From: Trichuris trichiura
Taxonomy: Eukaryota > Nematoda > Enoplea > Trichinellida > Trichuridae
Direction of reading: 5' to 3'
Length of the DNA stretch: 64,000 nucleotides
Assembly: GCA_037903355.1 (NCBI GenBank)
Contig: JBAJFE010000042.1
Coordinates: 1,810,001 to 1,874,000, forward strand
How positions within the stretch are numbered: position 1 is the first letter of the stretch; each line of letters opens with the position of its first letter. Both the position numbers and the translations under genes were made by a program. Below, in pieces: positions 44,398 through 57,302 of the stretch. A model generated the notes under the pieces. That model worked only from the letters and a program-made list of their open reading frames with translations. It was not told the origin of the DNA and did not search any database.

Positions 44398-46218
44398 TCA
44401 CAAATTAACATTAAGTGATTCGGGTGCCTCAACAATTTTTAAGTTCTGTTCAAGGCGAGCAGTTCGATCACCCGCTTCCACACTGCCAATTATCCAAGCC
44501 GGTTGACCTTCAGTTTGTTCAATTTCTTCGCAAAATTCCGTTGCTGCTTCCCGTGGAAGAGCAATGAGCAAGCCTCCTACAGCAAAGAAAGATTTGAACG
44601 TTAGTATGTTTATGCATACATTTTATGAGGCATATTTACCAGAAGTTTCCGGCGAAGTTCCTTTTAACAGTCTAGAAAACCCAGCTGCTTCTGCTGCAGC
44701 TGCGACTCCGTGAAATACTGGTAATGAGTGAATAATGAATGAGACTTCGTCCTTCTGTACCTTAGCCATGTTCTCAGCATGTCCCAGAATACCAAATCCA
44801 GTCACGTCAGTCGCCCCATGAGCGCCATACTTATGCATCAGTATAGCAGCTGAAGAAGACAAAATGTTCAATATAATATTAATCGATTATTCACATGAGC
44901 GGTCAAACCTTAGGTGGCACAACGTATCTCTGAAAGCTCACATACAAAGCAAATACTGTTAACACCTAAGACACGACAAAATGACGCGGAAAGAACGATT
45001 GCATTAATGAAGCTGACAAAAAGCCTTTAATAGGCATCAGACGCACGTCTACCCGAATCATGCTCACGTAGAGAAAGCCAGAAATATTGCCGTGCTCTAG
45101 ATTCTTGAAGCATGTGCCTAGTTACAGCAGAGTCCTTATATAAGCTGGCGATTTCAGTCCCTGCAAAGTTGTTAGCACTCACATATACAGTTACATCATT
45201 GCTGCTATGCTGGGCATAAAAAAGGAACATACCTCTACGATTAAGCCGTGCCATTGAATGAGCAGCCAAATTGTATACAGTTTGAATAGTTTCCGGGCTC
45301 AGAACATGCTTGACTCGATTGTACCTTTCCAATTTCTGTTGCATCCAGTGATAAACATTTACAATCACTTGAGTGCCTAAGGGTTTCGTCAGTACGAGAA
45401 CGTCGCCAACTTTCGCATTAAATGGCATGATAACATTTTCGGGCGAGCATACAGTAGTAGCAACACCTCCGATTATTACCCATGGATTAATGACTGACTG
45501 TCCTCCTTCGACCCGACTTTCAGCCTCCAACGCAGCGTCCTGGGCAAAGTAAAACCATACAGCTCAAACATGTTCGCTTTAACTGACTCATATATACAAC
45601 TAACCTGAAAACCCTTCATCATTAATGGTGTTACTACATCTCGTTCTTTTTCGCTCATCTTGTTCGAAACTGATAACAGCATAAGCATATTATCGCAAGA
45701 CGTTACACCCATTGCGTAAATGTCACTCAACGTGTTTGCACATGCAATTTTTCCCTGAAAACACCTATTGAATTTCTGAAAAGCGAATTGGCAACCCACC
45801 ATTACGTATGGATCATCAACAATAGGATAGAAAAAATCAGTTGTTTGAACTAGGAGTAACTGACCATTGTGAACTGGCAAAACGCAACTATCCATACCAA
45901 TACCTTAAGCGAAATAGTGCAAGCCTGGCTTGCAGAGACTTTATGCATACCAAGATAAGTCGAAGTTGAGGGAACTGATAGTGTAGGCGAGGAACCAAGC
46001 GTTTGGAGGAACTTGTGCAGCAGCTGTTGAGGCACCTTGCATCCTCATCCTTTCAGCTCAGAAAAGCTGGTCAAGCTGAAAGACGAATCTAGCCCGTAGG
46101 ACACCGGATCGAAAGATTCCTTTGGCTTTTCCTCGAAAGTTGAAGAGCAAGCTCCGCCGCTTTCGGGAATAACCAATCGGAAAACCGAACAAAGACGCCG
46201 AAGGCGGTCCAAAATCAT
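44398..46218 (-). CDS. SEPHS2: Selenophosphate synthetase 2, a selenoprotein (Sec58 encoded by UGA)
   Basis: Makes selenophosphate from selenide and ATP, the selenium donor for selenocysteyn-tRNA. Six exons: 46218-45951, 45903-45800, 45754-45605, 45539-45233, 44849-44640, 44576-44398; total 1218 bases, 405 residues including selenocysteine, all phases consistent. The in-frame TGA at 46047-46045 falls in [16 protein letters not shown], the active-site position of animal SPS2. Further family motifs: [10 protein letters not shown] (90-98), [71 protein letters not shown], and [12 protein letters not shown]. The start [10 protein letters not shown] was chosen as the in-frame ATG upstream of the Sec codon. 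The gene is head to head with eIF6. Confidence 0.96.
46045..46047 (-). other. UGA codon read as selenocysteine (Sec58)
   Basis: This TGA sits between GGA and GGA-TGC in ELKG-U-GCKVP, where human SEPHS2 has selenocysteine and SEPHS1 a threonine. Reading continues in frame through correctly phased exons, and a SECIS-like hairpin lies in the 3' UTR. It is therefore recoded, not a nonsense mutation. Confidence 0.93.
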
Positions 46219-46634
46219 CGCCCTCTACCGGTTTCTCACTTTACAACAGCAGGCTTTGACCTCAATCTTAAACAAAACGCAGAATCGTAATTCAATAAAC
46301 AGCACTGGAAGTTCCAATTTTATACGCCTACGGAGAATTAAGATTCGCATAAAGCGGCTAAGACTTTCCGCAACACAATAAGCTACAACGACGGTACTTC
46401 AACGTTAAGTGAACAGCAGGTTTGTGTGAGGCTGTGCGTAACAGGCGACGCAATCGATTTTGGCATTAGAAAAAGCACCGAATTTCTAGTGCCTGCGCAC
46501 TATTAACTGACCTGTATCGTGGTCGTGCATTGTGTTAGGAGAGCAGCAAGGTAGGATGTTTTGGGCAATTTTGATTACTCACAATGTTAATTAAATTAAA
46601 GCAATTGTAGAAGTGTTCTTACTGCCGAGATCCC
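46219..46634. promoter_or_regulatory. Shared 5' region between SEPHS2 and eIF6
   Basis: The 416 bases separating two divergent start codons must hold both 5' UTRs and promoters. No TATA box or factor site is identifiable with confidence. Confidence 0.5.
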
Positions 46635-47372
46635 ATGGCCCTCCGTGTTCAGTACGAAAATTCGAAGGAGGTCGGCGTTTTTGCCAGACTGACAAATTCC
46701 TACTGCCTCGTTGGCATAGGAGGTTGCGCCAACTTTTACAGTGCTTTCGAAGGAGAACTCTACGACATCATACCAGTTGTGCATACGTCCATCGCTAACT
46801 GTCGAATTGTTGGTAGTCTAACTGTGGGCAACAGGCATGGTCTTTTAGTGCCCATGATGACCACTGATCAAGAGCTACAACATTTGAGAAACTCAATCCC
46901 AGATAACGTGAAAATTCGGCGAGTTGAGGAGCGTCTTAGTGCCCTTGGCAATGTAATTTCTTGCAATGATTACGTTGCCTTAGTTCATCCGGAGTTGGAC
47001 AAGGAGACGGAAGAGATTTTGCAGAATGTTCTCAATGTAGAAATTTTCCGCTGTACAATAGCTAACAACGTTCTTGTTGGTACCTACGTGGTCATGTCGA
47101 ACCAGGGCGCCTTGGTTCACCCAAACAGTAGCATAGAGGATCAGAATGAAGTCTCCACTTTGCTCCAAGTGCCAGTGGTCGCAGGCACGGTAAACCGGGG
47201 AAGCAACGTTCTGTCAGCAGGCGTATGCGTGAACGATTGGTGTGCTTTTTGTGGCATTGACACAACAGGAACAGAAATATCAGTAATTGAAAGCATATTT
47301 AAGCTTGGTAGACATGGTCCATCCGAGTTTTCTACGGAGCTACGGAACTCATTGATTGAGACTATTATGTGA
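46635..47372 (+). CDS. EIF6: Translation initiation factor 6 (ribosome anti-association factor)
   Basis: eIF6 binds the 60S subunit, is needed for its biogenesis, and blocks premature 40S joining. The single open frame of 245 codons equals the usual animal length and has no intron. It begins [21 protein letters not shown] and carries [39 protein letters not shown] and [14 protein letters not shown]. Later come [20 protein letters not shown] and the C-terminal [10 protein letters not shown], all highly conserved across the five-fold pentein repeats. AATAAA at 47617-47622 is a possible polyadenylation signal. Confidence 0.98.
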   Translation: MALRVQYENSKEVGVFARLTNSYCLVGIGGCANFYSAFEGELYDIIPVVHTSIANCRIVGSLTVGNRHGLLVPMMTTDQELQHLRNSIPDNVKIRRVEERLSALGNVISCNDYVALVHPELDKETEEILQNVLNVEIFRCTIANNVLVGTYVVMSNQGALVHPNSSIEDQNEVSTLLQVPVVAGTVNRGSNVLSAGVCVNDWCAFCGIDTTGTEISVIESIFKLGRHGPSEFSTELRNSLIETIM

Positions 47373-48300
47373 ATGAATAATGATTTTTTTCATTTTTGGT
47401 GATTTAAATCTTTGGAAGTTAACGATTTAAATCTTCGTCATTTAAGTGACATAAAATAAGAATAATCTTACTGTTGTTGCGGGCGTGTTTAGACGCTTTG
47501 TTTCGCTTTTTTACGTCCGAGCTTTGTCTGTCTTTAGTGGAAAATTGCCGATGAACAGTTTTGGAAAAAAAGTGTCTTGTCATAGTTTTGCCATGTCACG
47601 GAGCCATGCATTGTTAAATAAACGATCAGTCTTGGAATACAAAGAAGGCTGCGAGTGAATGGCTGTGGCGCGCTTTTGAGAAGCAAACATAATTAGCTAA
47701 GTCCTTGACCAGCTGATGTGCGCGATAATGTAGACCAGTGTTTCTGAAGGTCAGGGTTGCCGAGGTCCCCCTGCGAACGTTTCCGAGCGATTGGGCCCCC
47801 CAATTCTGATTAGTCGATTTCGAGCGCACTGACTGGCAGGACGAGAGGATGGTGGTTAGCCGGGAAGCCATAATGTAGTTGCTGTACAAAGTTCTGTAGG
47901 GAAAGCGTTTCCTGGATAGCGTGTTGAACATTTACTTTCTCACTTCCGAGCCGGCGGCCCTCCCCTCCTCGATCCTGCTTTCCAGCCAATCAAAATTGCC
48001 GGGCCCAACAGCATGCAGCTTTCTTTTAAGCAGGAGGCACAATATCTGACCCGCAGGTCGATCATGATCGCCCAGCAAATGCCCCATCGTGAGAATCACT
48101 GATGTAGACTATTGGACGTCATATATAATTGTATCTACTTTTCGACGTTCTTCCAAAATATAGCATGCGTGGTCTTCATCCTTTGTTTGCTCTAAGATGT
48201 TAACACCGGGACTGAGGTGGAGCAAGGGCACGTCGAAGGCTGAACAATAATGTACAGCATTTCATTTTTTGGCTTCTTTTTGTACGGATTTTCTATGTCC
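47373..48300. other. Intergenic region, no recognised gene
   Basis: eIF6 3' flank. A sequence near 47736, CAGTGTTTCTGAAGG, resembles a hAT end but has no partner. No gene is recognised. Confidence 0.35.
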
Positions 48301-50615
48301 CGTTGAAAAAAACTTTTATTAATAAACTGTCCGTAGCTTTCGGGTCCGAACTTGACCCGTCATCAGCGGTCTAAGGATTGACGTATGAATAAAGTGCACT
48401 AGTAACGTGCAAGGTGTATAGCTGTTTAAAGGCCAGTGTTTTAAAGTGGGCCTTGTAGTTCTTTTCTCTTTGTCTGTCAGCAGTTCGAGCGGGTGTATCC
48501 AATTTTAGTTGAGCAAGCAACAATTCGAGCGGGTTACAATATTCGTCCATATTTCATTTATTTCCGCTCCTTTATTTCGGTTGTAGGTTGTGTTGTTTCT
48601 AATATACAGAGCTTCCTTAATTTTTCGTAAGCGTGCATTCTTTTCATAACACAAAACTTTTGCGCCAAGGCTTAGATTGCAATGTGATGCGTGTTCCACA
48701 ACAGCCGAGGCTAGTATTGCCTTCTCCATGGTGATCCTTGGGTCTGATATTGGTCTTCCACGTTGTCTTGTGTGGTTGTTGCCGTTGCTGAGAAAGTTTT
48801 TAGCGTTGTTATAAGTGGTTAACCCCTTTATGTGTTCATTGAATCTGTGTTCGAGGGTGTTGCCCGTTTCCCCAATGTACACTCCTGAACAGGGACATTC
48901 GATTGCGTAGACTAATCCTGTCCTTTTGTTTTCTGGGATTTTCGTTTTGTCCTTCCGGAGAATTGTTCTGAGGTTGAGGAAGTCTTTGAAAAAGACTCGG
49001 AACCCTAACCGTTTTCCTAACTGGACAATCTTTTCTCCTAGTCCTGCCGCATAGGGGATAACTAAGCGTATATCAGGCAAATTTCTTAGTTGCCGTGATT
49101 CCTGGTTGCGCAGCTTTTGCTTGAATACTTGGTCAATAAAAGATTTCAGGTAGTCATTTTTGTAGAATCTTTTTCTAATGTAGTTGATTTCTGATCAGAG
49201 AAATTCTGGATCACATAAATTGATTGCTCTGTTAATCATTCCCGAGAGGATTCCGCGCATTACTGAGCGTGGATGGTGCGATCAGAAATTAAGATATTGG
49301 TCAGTGTGTGTTGGTTTTCTGTAAACTCTGGTTTTTAGTCCATGATTAGTGCGAATAATCAGTGTGTCAAGGAAGGGGAGGGTTCGGTTTGATTCTTTCT
49401 CCATTGTGAAAACGATTTGATTGGGGCATACGTCGTTGAGAAATTCTAGAAACTGTTCTTCCTTTCCATCTTTGATAATTACGAAGATGTCGTCTACGTA
49501 TCTTTTGAATAGTCGTGGGGCTATTTGCCTATCTACCGTTTTCAACATTTGCCTTTCAAAACTCTCCATGAATATTTCGGCCAGGATAGGAGATAGTGGG
49601 TTGCCCATAGGGACACCGTTAGATTGTTTGTAGAACTTATTATCAAACATGAAGTAATTGCTTTCTTGCATACAGAATGATACCAACTTGACAATGTGGA
49701 AAGGATTTAACTTGGTTCTGGTGAACAAATTTGTGTCTGTATTGAGGAGATTGTATAGTGTATCGAGAGTTTTCGAAATCGGAATGCTAGGGAATAAATC
49801 TTTTACATCGTAGCTAACTAAGATTTCGTCCGGTTCTAGATGGTATTCTCGTATTTCGTTGACGAAGGTGTTACTATTTTTGACGAAGGACGGTTCTTTG
49901 CCAGTTAGTGGTTTGATCACCTTTTTCAAATATCGGCTGAGCTCACTTGTGGTGCTGTTAATTGTGGAAACTATTGGTCTTAGTGGGACCTCCGGTTTGT
50001 GCACTTTAGGCAGGCCGTAGAGCTGAGGGGGTCTGTAATTTGATGTGAACCTAAGATGCTTCGCTATCTTGATGATTTCTGGTTCCTTGGTTTCTGTGCC
50101 GTATGTGATGAGAAGGGAACGAAGATTCTTCCGTGACAATTCTGTAGGGTCATTGGGCAAAGGTGTATAACTGTTGGTGTTCAAGATAGTTATCATTTTT
50201 TCGTTGTAGGTGGTTCTGTCGAGTAGGACAATTCTATTGCCTTTATCTGCTTTAGTTATAATTCTATCAGGCTGCCTTTTAAGTCGATTTAAGCAGTTGA
50301 CCTCATATCGGCTTAAGTTTGGGGTGGTGTTGAAGCGGTGATCTAGGATTAACGTAGATAAATCCCGCTTGATCTGCGTGGCTTTCTGTGGATCAACTGA
50401 AGATAGGCTATCTTCAACTGAGGCAATGATGTCAAGAAAGGGTGGCTGTTTAGGAGTTGGTACAAAGTTCAGTCCTTTTTTCAGGATAGTTTTTTCACTT
50501 TCGTTTAGAGGGAAGGAATGTACAGCATTTCCGTTTCTTACTGCCTGCACATTTATATATAATTTTTAACCGTATAAAAATGTTGCTTTGTCTTTTCCAT
50601 GCCATTTCTTGTATC
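48301..50615 (-). mobile_element. Penelope-like retroelement copy 2
   Basis: Transcribed on the minus strand; the coding part is described separately. The 3' end contains the hammerhead-like core at 48366-48338 (CTGATGA, stem GGGTC/GACCC with a loop different from family A, then GAAAGC). No inverted 5' arm is visible, unlike copy 1, and flanking duplications were not found, so the outer limits are approximate. Confidence 0.8.
48505..50550 (-). pseudogene. Penelope-like RT plus GIY-YIG protein, nearly open
   Basis: About 680 codons in one frame with only two interruptions, both TGA, near 49.2-49.3 kb. Reading from 50550: an N-terminal region, then RIITKADKGNRIVLLD, YRPPQLYGLPKVHKP and VSYDVKDLFPSIPI. 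These are followed by KQSNGVPMGNPLSPILAEI and YVDDIFVIIK, giving a full RT core with the YVDD active site. After the stops comes HHPRSVMRGILSGM, then TGLVYAIECPCSGVYIGETG with HRFNEH (GIY-YIG nuclease). The end is IWTNIVTRSNCCLLN. In Penelope elements the GIY-YIG domain makes the target cut that primes RT. The 5' ATG was not fixed; the open frame begins at a GTG. Confidence 0.92.
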
Positions 50616-53600
50616 CCAAGAAATTTTGCGTCAATTGTGCTGTTCTGTTTCGTACCTACTTTTCAGAAAATTGTAGCAACCTGCACACACTTAGCACTGT
50701 ACTCGTAGCCTATGGGTTTCGCAGTCTTATTGTGCGATTGCTGAGCTGCTTTGTCCGCGACAGTCAATACCATTTGTCGTCTGTGAGTTGTTTGTCGCTA
50801 AGAAGCAAAACGCTTTTGTATCTCCGAAAGTTTTTCTGGCGAAAATCCGAAGATTAGCGAGCGGCGAAGGGCTGACTGGTTTGCGTCTTCATTGCCAGAT
50901 CGCCGCAGAAAATCCGTGATTTTTGAGAGCGAGTTTGCTCAGCAATGCCTTCAGACGCTTTGTTCCTTCTAGTCATCACATGAAAGCTGCCTGTGAGCGC
51001 GAGGCAGGCATGCTTCGGCGTCGGAAAACCAAGAGGCTTAATAGTAGTCCGGAGACTGCTGTGTGAAGTGCAGGTAATTGGCTGGCTCGGCATTAGGGCC
51101 ACAGCATGGGCAAGAAGAAGCGTGTTCTACAAAGCTGTTCATGGCAGACATGATAAACTCACGGCAGGAACAGAACAAGGAGCAAACCGACCATCGATGT
51201 TTAGTCTGTTGACTCAACTAGCTCTGGCAGCTCGTCCTGCATGGGATAGCGCAGCTCCTTGGAAAGCAGAGCTCAGGTTCGAGCGACGGCCAATCACTTC
51301 TCCGAGAAACTGCCTTTGCAAGATATCGACCATGCACTTCGCGGTAATGACTTGTGGAAAACAAGCGGCCATAGTCGCATTGGTCAGCTACACTTGGAAA
51401 AGTGAAAATTCTGGAGTATTGAGTGTTGAAAAACCTTTGCGAGTAAGTGGTGAAGAATGTAAACAAAAAATGTTGCGGAATACCGCGTATGATATGACCT
51501 TTGAGGTTGCTGGTTTGGTACGGCGAAGTACAGAATCGCATGACAAAGCAGTTTCACCACTACGGTTAAGATATGCTTAATCCTTTGATTGGCAGCCGTG
51601 GTCCCTGCGTTGTATTGAACGACATGCGCATTGCTTGATGATATGCATTATTGACCGAATGGTATGCACAGCGAACGTGGTAACCTCTCTCCCCATTGTT
51701 AGTGCAATTGCTGCTGGCGCTACTTTATCGCAGCCAGTGCTTCAGCTACCCAATGTTCCATGGAGTTCAGCCGCTTTATTGCGCCGCTTCGGGTTCAGTA
51801 TGTTGCACAAAGAAGCTTTTGCTCATTTCGTGCCCAACTTATGATATGTCAACGATTGAATAATTCAAAAAGAAAAATAGAGTTTAAAGAGTGGCGACCG
51901 CGCAGGACTGGCAATATCTATTCGCCGATTAAGATAGACGTAACAGAAAACGTTTGTAAGATGTGAGTGTTTCCGCGAAATTTTTATTTATGACTTACTG
52001 AAGTCCTGAACAGCTGGGATCAATCATTGAGACTGACTTACGATGCAGTGGTTTGATGCTTCTGGCAGTACTCTTACATGTTATCATGAAACTAGCGCCG
52101 GAAAGCGTACCAGAAATGCCTGCATCAGGAATCCGGTAAACGCGGAGTAAAATCCTGAATGGCAACTCCGTCCAAGGAATGGCATGGAAGCTCCAACTCC
52201 ACAGCGACGTGAGAACCTGATCTCTGGATCGGCGTGAGAAGCTGACATGGACGGCACAGAGACGAGCAGGATCGAGATTAGAGCGCCGGTCCCATGGACT
52301 GCTTCCCCGCAAGCGGCTTAAGCGATGGCTCAAGAGCCTGGCATCTGGAGGAGCGCAAAGGGTAAAGGTCATGGAAAGCTATATGTATGCCTTGAGTCTG
52401 AGCCCAGAGCATTCAGGCTATTGCTTTCGTTTTATGCTTCCGACTTATGTCTGTATCGTGGCGGTACTCCACAGTAAACTGTTGCTATCCGAAAGCCTTC
52501 TGAACCAAAAAAACAGCCTGATAAAGAAGACTAGAAAACTGAAGTGTTATTCTGCGCACTCAATTCAAACTAACAAAAATTAATGTGAAGTACTAGGCAT
52601 GCGCAAAAGTTCTTTCGTCTGTTTAGATGACATTAATTCCATAATAAAAATGCAGCCTCTGTTTTGTGCGGTACGGTTGACTCAGTGAAAAGTTTGCCTC
52701 ACGCCCATGAAAAATCTCTGGTTCTGGCGCTGTTTATCCAGTCGTACACTTTCCATCACTTCAAGATGCACCCTGATAAGCCTCACTTTCTCAACCGTAT
52801 ACCGTGTTCTGACCTAAGGAAGACAGCGGCAAAAACTGCAAACGTTTCGTGGAAGGCATATGACGAAGGGATCACTTCTTCAGGCGTATGTCAGATGTTA
52901 TACGCGCGTTTTCAAAGTACAACGCTTCATGTTTGTGACTGTGTAAGGTCGGGATGCCCTAAGGAATGTGAATATAAAAAACTGCAGGCTTTACGTTATA
53001 CCAAAACCCTGCGGTGAGCACGCTAGAACTTAGAGAAACACCTGGAAGGCATCAGTAAGCTTTTAGCCGGTTACTCATAGCTATGGGTAAGACGAAAAAT
53101 CACAGTAAACGTGCGATGCTACTTAGGTTGTCTATTTCTTACTTGAAAAACCTGGTCAATGTTTGCTCTCCATTGCTATCGAGGTGATGAAGGAATTGTT
53201 CTCTGTGATTGATTGTTATTGGAACAAAAAAGTGTTTTGCGTGTGACATATGGGTGCACCCAGGTCAGCAGACTATCCGCATAGCAAAGCCTGTGAAAAA
53301 AGACGAATGGAAAGAAGCGCTCCTCTGTGTTAAATGGAGCAAATCTAATCTGCCTTTAGAGTTTGTTGAAAAACTGGTGATATTTATAGTTTTCGTCTAT
53401 TGTGCAAAGTACATGAGAAGGATTACGACAATTTAGGGAAGACCCACACGTACAACTGCACTTGCTCAAAAATTTATGCAATTAATTAAAATTCAGCCAA
53501 CTTCTCTAACCTTTCCAATGCCATACTTTTTTAAATCTTTTGGCTAAAGGAAGAACAATAGCGTTCCGAAAACTTCATTTTAACTTTTGCATTATAATTG

Positions 53601-54419
53601 AAAAATGGGCTTTCAAATGATCATAAAAATTAGTTACTGAAAGATTCTCTAATGTGAAAACAGCAAATAAAACAGAAATGCAATGAAAAGTCCAACGGAC
53701 CAGTTAGGTAGCACAATTAATGGTGTGCAAGATAATGATGTGCGAAAGTACTGTACTGTTCGGTGAATTCACTTTGTCGTTTCGTTTATTCTCATTAAGT
53801 CTTATTGAGGCATTCATGTGTATGCATTTTTTGAACTCCGTAGTCTATCTCAGCTGCCACTGCATTTCTTTTTTTTTGTAGAAAAAACTCTTATCTAAAA
53901 TCCTTGATCCTAAGTTGTATGGTATTGTACTCCCTGGCTCTGGCTGTGTTGTTTTGTTTTGTGGTTCTTAAGCTCGTAAGTTTTCACTACGCCTCGTTTG
54001 TGCTGTTGCTGTTAAAATCAAGCGTCTAAGCCAATATGTTGATTCATTCAGAAGTGTGTGGTTGTCAGATCTTTTGCCACATTCACGGACAGCATGACAT
54101 CATGTAAGATGTAACAAGAAATTGCATCTTCTTGTTTTGCCTGTTTTACGAGCCTTCGTGCGATAAATAATTTTATTTCACAATTTTTGCAACAACATTT
54201 GCGGTAGATCTAATTACACAAAGACTAGGTCAACGAGTTAGATATGTCCTTTTTCGGACTCCATCTCAACCGATTTTAATGTGAAGCGGGCCTTAAGGAT
54301 TTTTACGCTGTCCTGATATTCCACGTTTTTGTATCTTATCGTGTGCCAGACCCGTAAATCATAAAGCATTTTTCAGGTTGTGCCCGTTCGTTAAAATATT
54401 TACGGTTTGAAGCAGAGTT
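50616..54419. other. Region without recognisable gene
   Basis: Frames of up to 195 codons (50993-51580) and 117 codons (52664-53017) are open from non-ATG starts; neither resembles a known family. Positions 52000-52370 are more GC-rich than the surroundings. Unfamiliar genes cannot be excluded. Confidence 0.35.
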
Positions 54420-57302
54420 ATGGCATCTCTGCTCCGACTCAACCCAAAAGCTGAATATGCTCGTTCCGCTGCGGCGCTAGAAGTAAACGCATTAGCGGCT
54501 AGAGGATTGCTCGAAGTGATGAAAACAAACTTGGGGCCGAAGGGAACGGTGAAGATGTATGAACTGCAATGTTGCACTGTTCTGCGTATAAAACGTTTTA
54601 CTGTTTGCTTAGGTTGATCTCAGGTTCTGGTGGCATTAAGTTGACGAAAGATGGTAACGTACTTCTCAACGAAATGGTCTTTGAAAACTATGGTCCCCAT
54701 TTTCCATCGTATGTTCTATCCTTTTCCAATTTTAGCAAATAACCCATCCGACAGCAACATTGATCGCCAAAGCCAGCACAGCTCAAAACGACATAACAGG
54801 CGACGGAACATCCTCGATAATAGTGCTCATTGGAGAAATGCTAAAGCAGGCAGAAATGTATGTTTCTGAAGTAAGTCGACTTATTGCAGTAACTGCCGAG
54901 TCGTTCGATCACGTGTAACTTTCTAAGGGCGTCCATCCACGTATAATATTTGAAGGTTTCGAAATTGCTAAGGACATCTGCTTGAAGGTACTAAGCGTTC
55001 AAAATGTTGAGTTGTTTTGTATGCGAGCGATGATTTCCAAGGTTCTGGAAAGTATGAAAATTTCTCCACCGATGAACAGAGAGCTGCTGATGGATGTTGC
55101 TCGCACTTCGCTGCGAACTAAAGTCGCGTCTAAGCTGGCTGACCACTTAACAGAGGTAATTGTTTCGTATGAAGATAATTTTGAACAATAATTACATTAA
55201 AAAAGAGGGCTTTGTATTTTGCGTAAATATTGTTTTGCTAAAACAGTCCGAGTTTTGCTTAATCGAACTCTTGGCAGACTTAAAATATTTAGCATCTGAT
55301 GGCCTTTTTGGAGGCGAATTAGGCTTAGTACCCTTTATAGGGAACAGCGTTGAGCTTGGACTATGCTATCCTGCGGGAAAAGCTTGGTCTGTTATTCTAA
55401 AAATTTCTTTTGGGCAGTTTATTTGAAATTTATGGTTTTCATTGATTTTCAAAAATATTTTAACTTTTTCGAAGCGCGTACAACAGTACTACTGTTGAAA
55501 AGCAGCTGATGGTTCAGAATGTTCCGATGTTAAGTTGGCCGTTTTCTGGAATAAAATCCTATTGCCAAGTGAGCGTTTAGGTGCCGCGTGAAACGTCGGC
55601 TGAGTAAAAGAGGCAAAAGTTTTAATTCTATTGTTGATGGAGTGAAATGTTAACAATACCTTTCGAGCTGCCCTTTTGCGTTGACTGCTATAAGAAATTG
55701 ATTGGAGCAACAATACCCTTGAAGGTACATTAAATTATCTTACTGTCACACTTTACGAAAAGTAACGAGGAATGCATGAGTTTGAACACTTATCTAAAAA
55801 TAAAATGAAACGGAAGTTAACTGGTTCATTCCACGAAAAAAATAGAAACTAAAAGATGAACAAGTGATAGATAAATGATTTTTAAAGATTGTCGTTGACG
55901 CGGTTCTCAGCATCCAACGAGAAGGCGAACCTCTCGATTTGCACATGGTCGAAATAATGGAAATGCATCACCAGTCGGAAATGGATACAGCTTTGATACG
56001 AGGACTGGTTCTTGATCATGGCGCCCGACACCCTGATATGAAGAAGCATGTGCGCAATGCTTATATTCTGATATGCAATGTTGCCCTTGACTTTGAAAAA
56101 ACGTATGCTTTTAGCTGGCGGAACTTTTCCATTTTACCACTTTTGTAGCGATGTAAACACAAGTCTTATGTATAAGACGTCCACGGAGCGAGAAGCCCAG
56201 TTGAAAGGCGAACGTGCTTTCGTCGACAATAGGGTGAAGAAGATTATAGAACTGAAACGAAAAGTTTGCGCTGAAGCAGGTGGAAAAGAGGAGTGCAACT
56301 TCGTTGTCATCAACCAAAAGGTAATGGTGAATAGCAAAGAGAGGAAGGAATGAGGTTTGCGTTTATGCATACAATTTTCAGGGCATCGATCCATTGTCAT
56401 TGGACATGTTCGTCAAAGAGGGCATTGTGGCTCTTCGCCGTGCTAAGAGGCGCAATATGGAACGACTGCCACTCGCCTGCGGTGGCGTAGCAGTAAACTC
56501 TGTCGATAATCTTACGCCGGAGGTGCTGGGCCGCGCTGGTCTCGTTTACGAACATGTTTTGGTTGGTAGATTAGAGAAAATATTTGCATAAGCGACAATC
56601 AACTTGCAGGGCGAAGATAAGTTCACGTTCATTGAGGAGTGCGAGAATCCAAAATCGGTAACAATTCTAATCAAGGGACCTAACCAACATTCGATTACGC
56701 AAATCAAAGACGCAATCTACGATGGCCTTAGAGCAGTTAAAAATACGTTGACTGATGGTAACGCTGCTTTGAATCGGTTTAAACATAAAAAATAATTTTT
56801 GCGCAGGAGTTGTTCTCCCTGGAGCAGGCGCCTTTGAAGTGGCTGCACACTGCGAACTTATGAAAGTTAAAGACAAGGTGGATGGTCGCAAGAAGCTTGG
56901 CGTGCAGGCATATGCCGATGCGTTGATGGTTATTGTCAAGAGCTTGGCTGAGAATGCTGGCCATAATGCTTCTGACGCTGCTCTGAAGCTCGTAGAACAA
57001 AGAATGAAAACAAATATGGCCGTTGGCATTAACTTAATAACTGGTATTGTGAAAATCGCTGCACCAGTGTTTTAATTTAGGTCTTTCTTCGTTTAGGGGA
57101 TGCTTTTCTCCCTGAAGAATCTGGCATCTATGACAACTACTGCGTTAAGAAGAATATGATAAATTCTTGGTGAGAATTACTTTATTCATTCCTATGTTCA
57201 ATACATTTTCCACTAACGCTTCTTTATTTTAGTTCCGTGATTGCTAGCAACTTGTTGCTAGTGGACGAGATCTTGCGCAGCGGCATGTCGACAAAGAAGT
57301 AG
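54420..57302 (+). CDS. CCT6: Chaperonin CCT subunit zeta (TCP-1 zeta)
   Basis: A subunit of the cytosolic eight-member chaperonin that folds actin, tubulin and other proteins. Twelve exons: 54420-54556, 54613-54676, 54736-54870, 54928-54987, 55042-55155, 55888-56102, 56149-56320, 56382-56561, 56610-56757, 56807-57043, 57097-57169, 57233-57302; 1605 bases, 534 aa, phases consistent. Motifs: [10 protein letters not shown] (ATP binding), [19 protein letters not shown] (89-94, nucleotide-binding Asp), [45 protein letters not shown] and [12 protein letters not shown]. These agree with human CCT6A throughout. Intron 2 has a weak donor (GTCTTT). Intron 4 is 54 bases, in frame and free of stops. Confidence 0.97.

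Noticed and set aside
47734..47760. Possible hAT terminal sequence CAGTGTTTCTGAAGG
   Set aside because: No matching opposite end or 8-base duplication found.
50993..51580. 195-codon open frame on the plus strand
   Set aside because: Starts at a non-ATG codon, no family motif, and the opposite strand is also open over part of it; probably chance in a less AT-rich stretch.
52664..53017. 117-codon plus-strand frame rich in Cys and His
   Set aside because: No regular zinc-binding spacing, non-ATG start, no flanking exon logic.
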